DNA of 5,722 bases from Deltaproteobacteria bacterium (GTDB lineage Bacteria; Desulfobacterota; UBA8473), in contig DAOWME010000198.1 of NCBI GenBank assembly GCA_030643245.1, positions 1 through 5,722 on the forward strand, read 5' to 3'. The position numbers and the translations under genes are program-made. The notes under the pieces are model-generated. The model had not been told where the DNA came from, ran no database searches, and saw only the letters and a program-made list of their open reading frames with translations. Positions 5,648 through 5,722 of the stretch are shown one piece after another (within the stretch, counting starts at the first letter, position 1; each line of letters starts with the position of its first letter).

Positions 5648-5722
5648 TTAGTTTCCATCCAGAAATGGCCCTTTTTCCCCTGAGCTGCGTTCTCCTCAGG
5701 TTTCCGCCTGCGACGTACGATC
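5648..5722. other. Downstream tail after the mutase gene, possibly structured
   Basis: These 75 bases contain a small CCAT/ATGG hairpin (5655-5668) followed by a T5 run (5672-5676), then CCTGAG/CTCAGG (5679-5700) around a 10-base loop. The first could be a weak terminator. The GC-rich, dyad-containing look suggests the start of another intergenic repeat, but the window ends. A reading frame opening at the ATG in AAATGGCC has no ribosome site and no likeness to a B12-binding subunit. Confidence 0.3.

Noticed and set aside
5664..5722. Open frame running off the window end after the mutase (MALFPLSC...)
   Set aside because: There is no ribosome site, it overlaps hairpins, and it does not resemble a B12-binding subunit.

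Overview
The window comes from a bacterial chromosome with balanced base composition. Its mix is a coenzyme-B12-dependent acyl-CoA mutase, a crotonase, an MmgE/PrpD protein and a paired-CBS protein, with long structured intergenic repeats. That mix suits an anaerobic, acyl-CoA-metabolising bacterium of the Desulfobacterota (old Deltaproteobacteria) kind. This placement is an inference from gene content and protein flavour; no marker gene is present.

Layout from left to right. Bases 2-184 (+) are the C-terminal end of an APC-type amino acid permease, cut by the window edge. Two minus-strand genes follow that may be co-transcribed: an MmgE/PrpD family protein (1146-2486) and, downstream of it in transcription, a crotonase (262-1047). 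A perfect 8-bp intercistronic hairpin (1088-1109) lies between them. Next, also on the minus strand, is a small two-CBS-domain protein (2879-3280). On each side of it lies a copy of a direct repeat with a 39-bp identical core. The right-hand copy forms one half of a 183-bp imperfect palindrome (3386-3568) with 24-bp perfect ends. Finally, a 578-residue B12-dependent mutase large subunit (3911-5647, +) has its own near-consensus sigma70 promoter (TTGACA, 17 bp, TATACT). A leader of about 155 nt separates that promoter from the gene, and a cluster of AGGTCA half-sites lies upstream of it.

The three enzymes all belong to CoA-thioester or organic-acid families and could share a carbon-skeleton pathway, but nothing in the sequence proves it. 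Each departs from its textbook relatives. The crotonase lacks both catalytic glutamates of enoyl-CoA hydratases. The MmgE/PrpD protein keeps only part of the known active site. The mutase keeps the Tyr/Arg pair typical of methylmalonyl-CoA mutase, but its CoA/substrate loop is rewritten and 14 residues longer, and other normally invariant residues are lost. No B12-binding small subunit is visible before the window ends.

The points most worth following are the divergent mutase with its regulated-looking promoter and leader, and the long palindromic repeat around the CBS gene.
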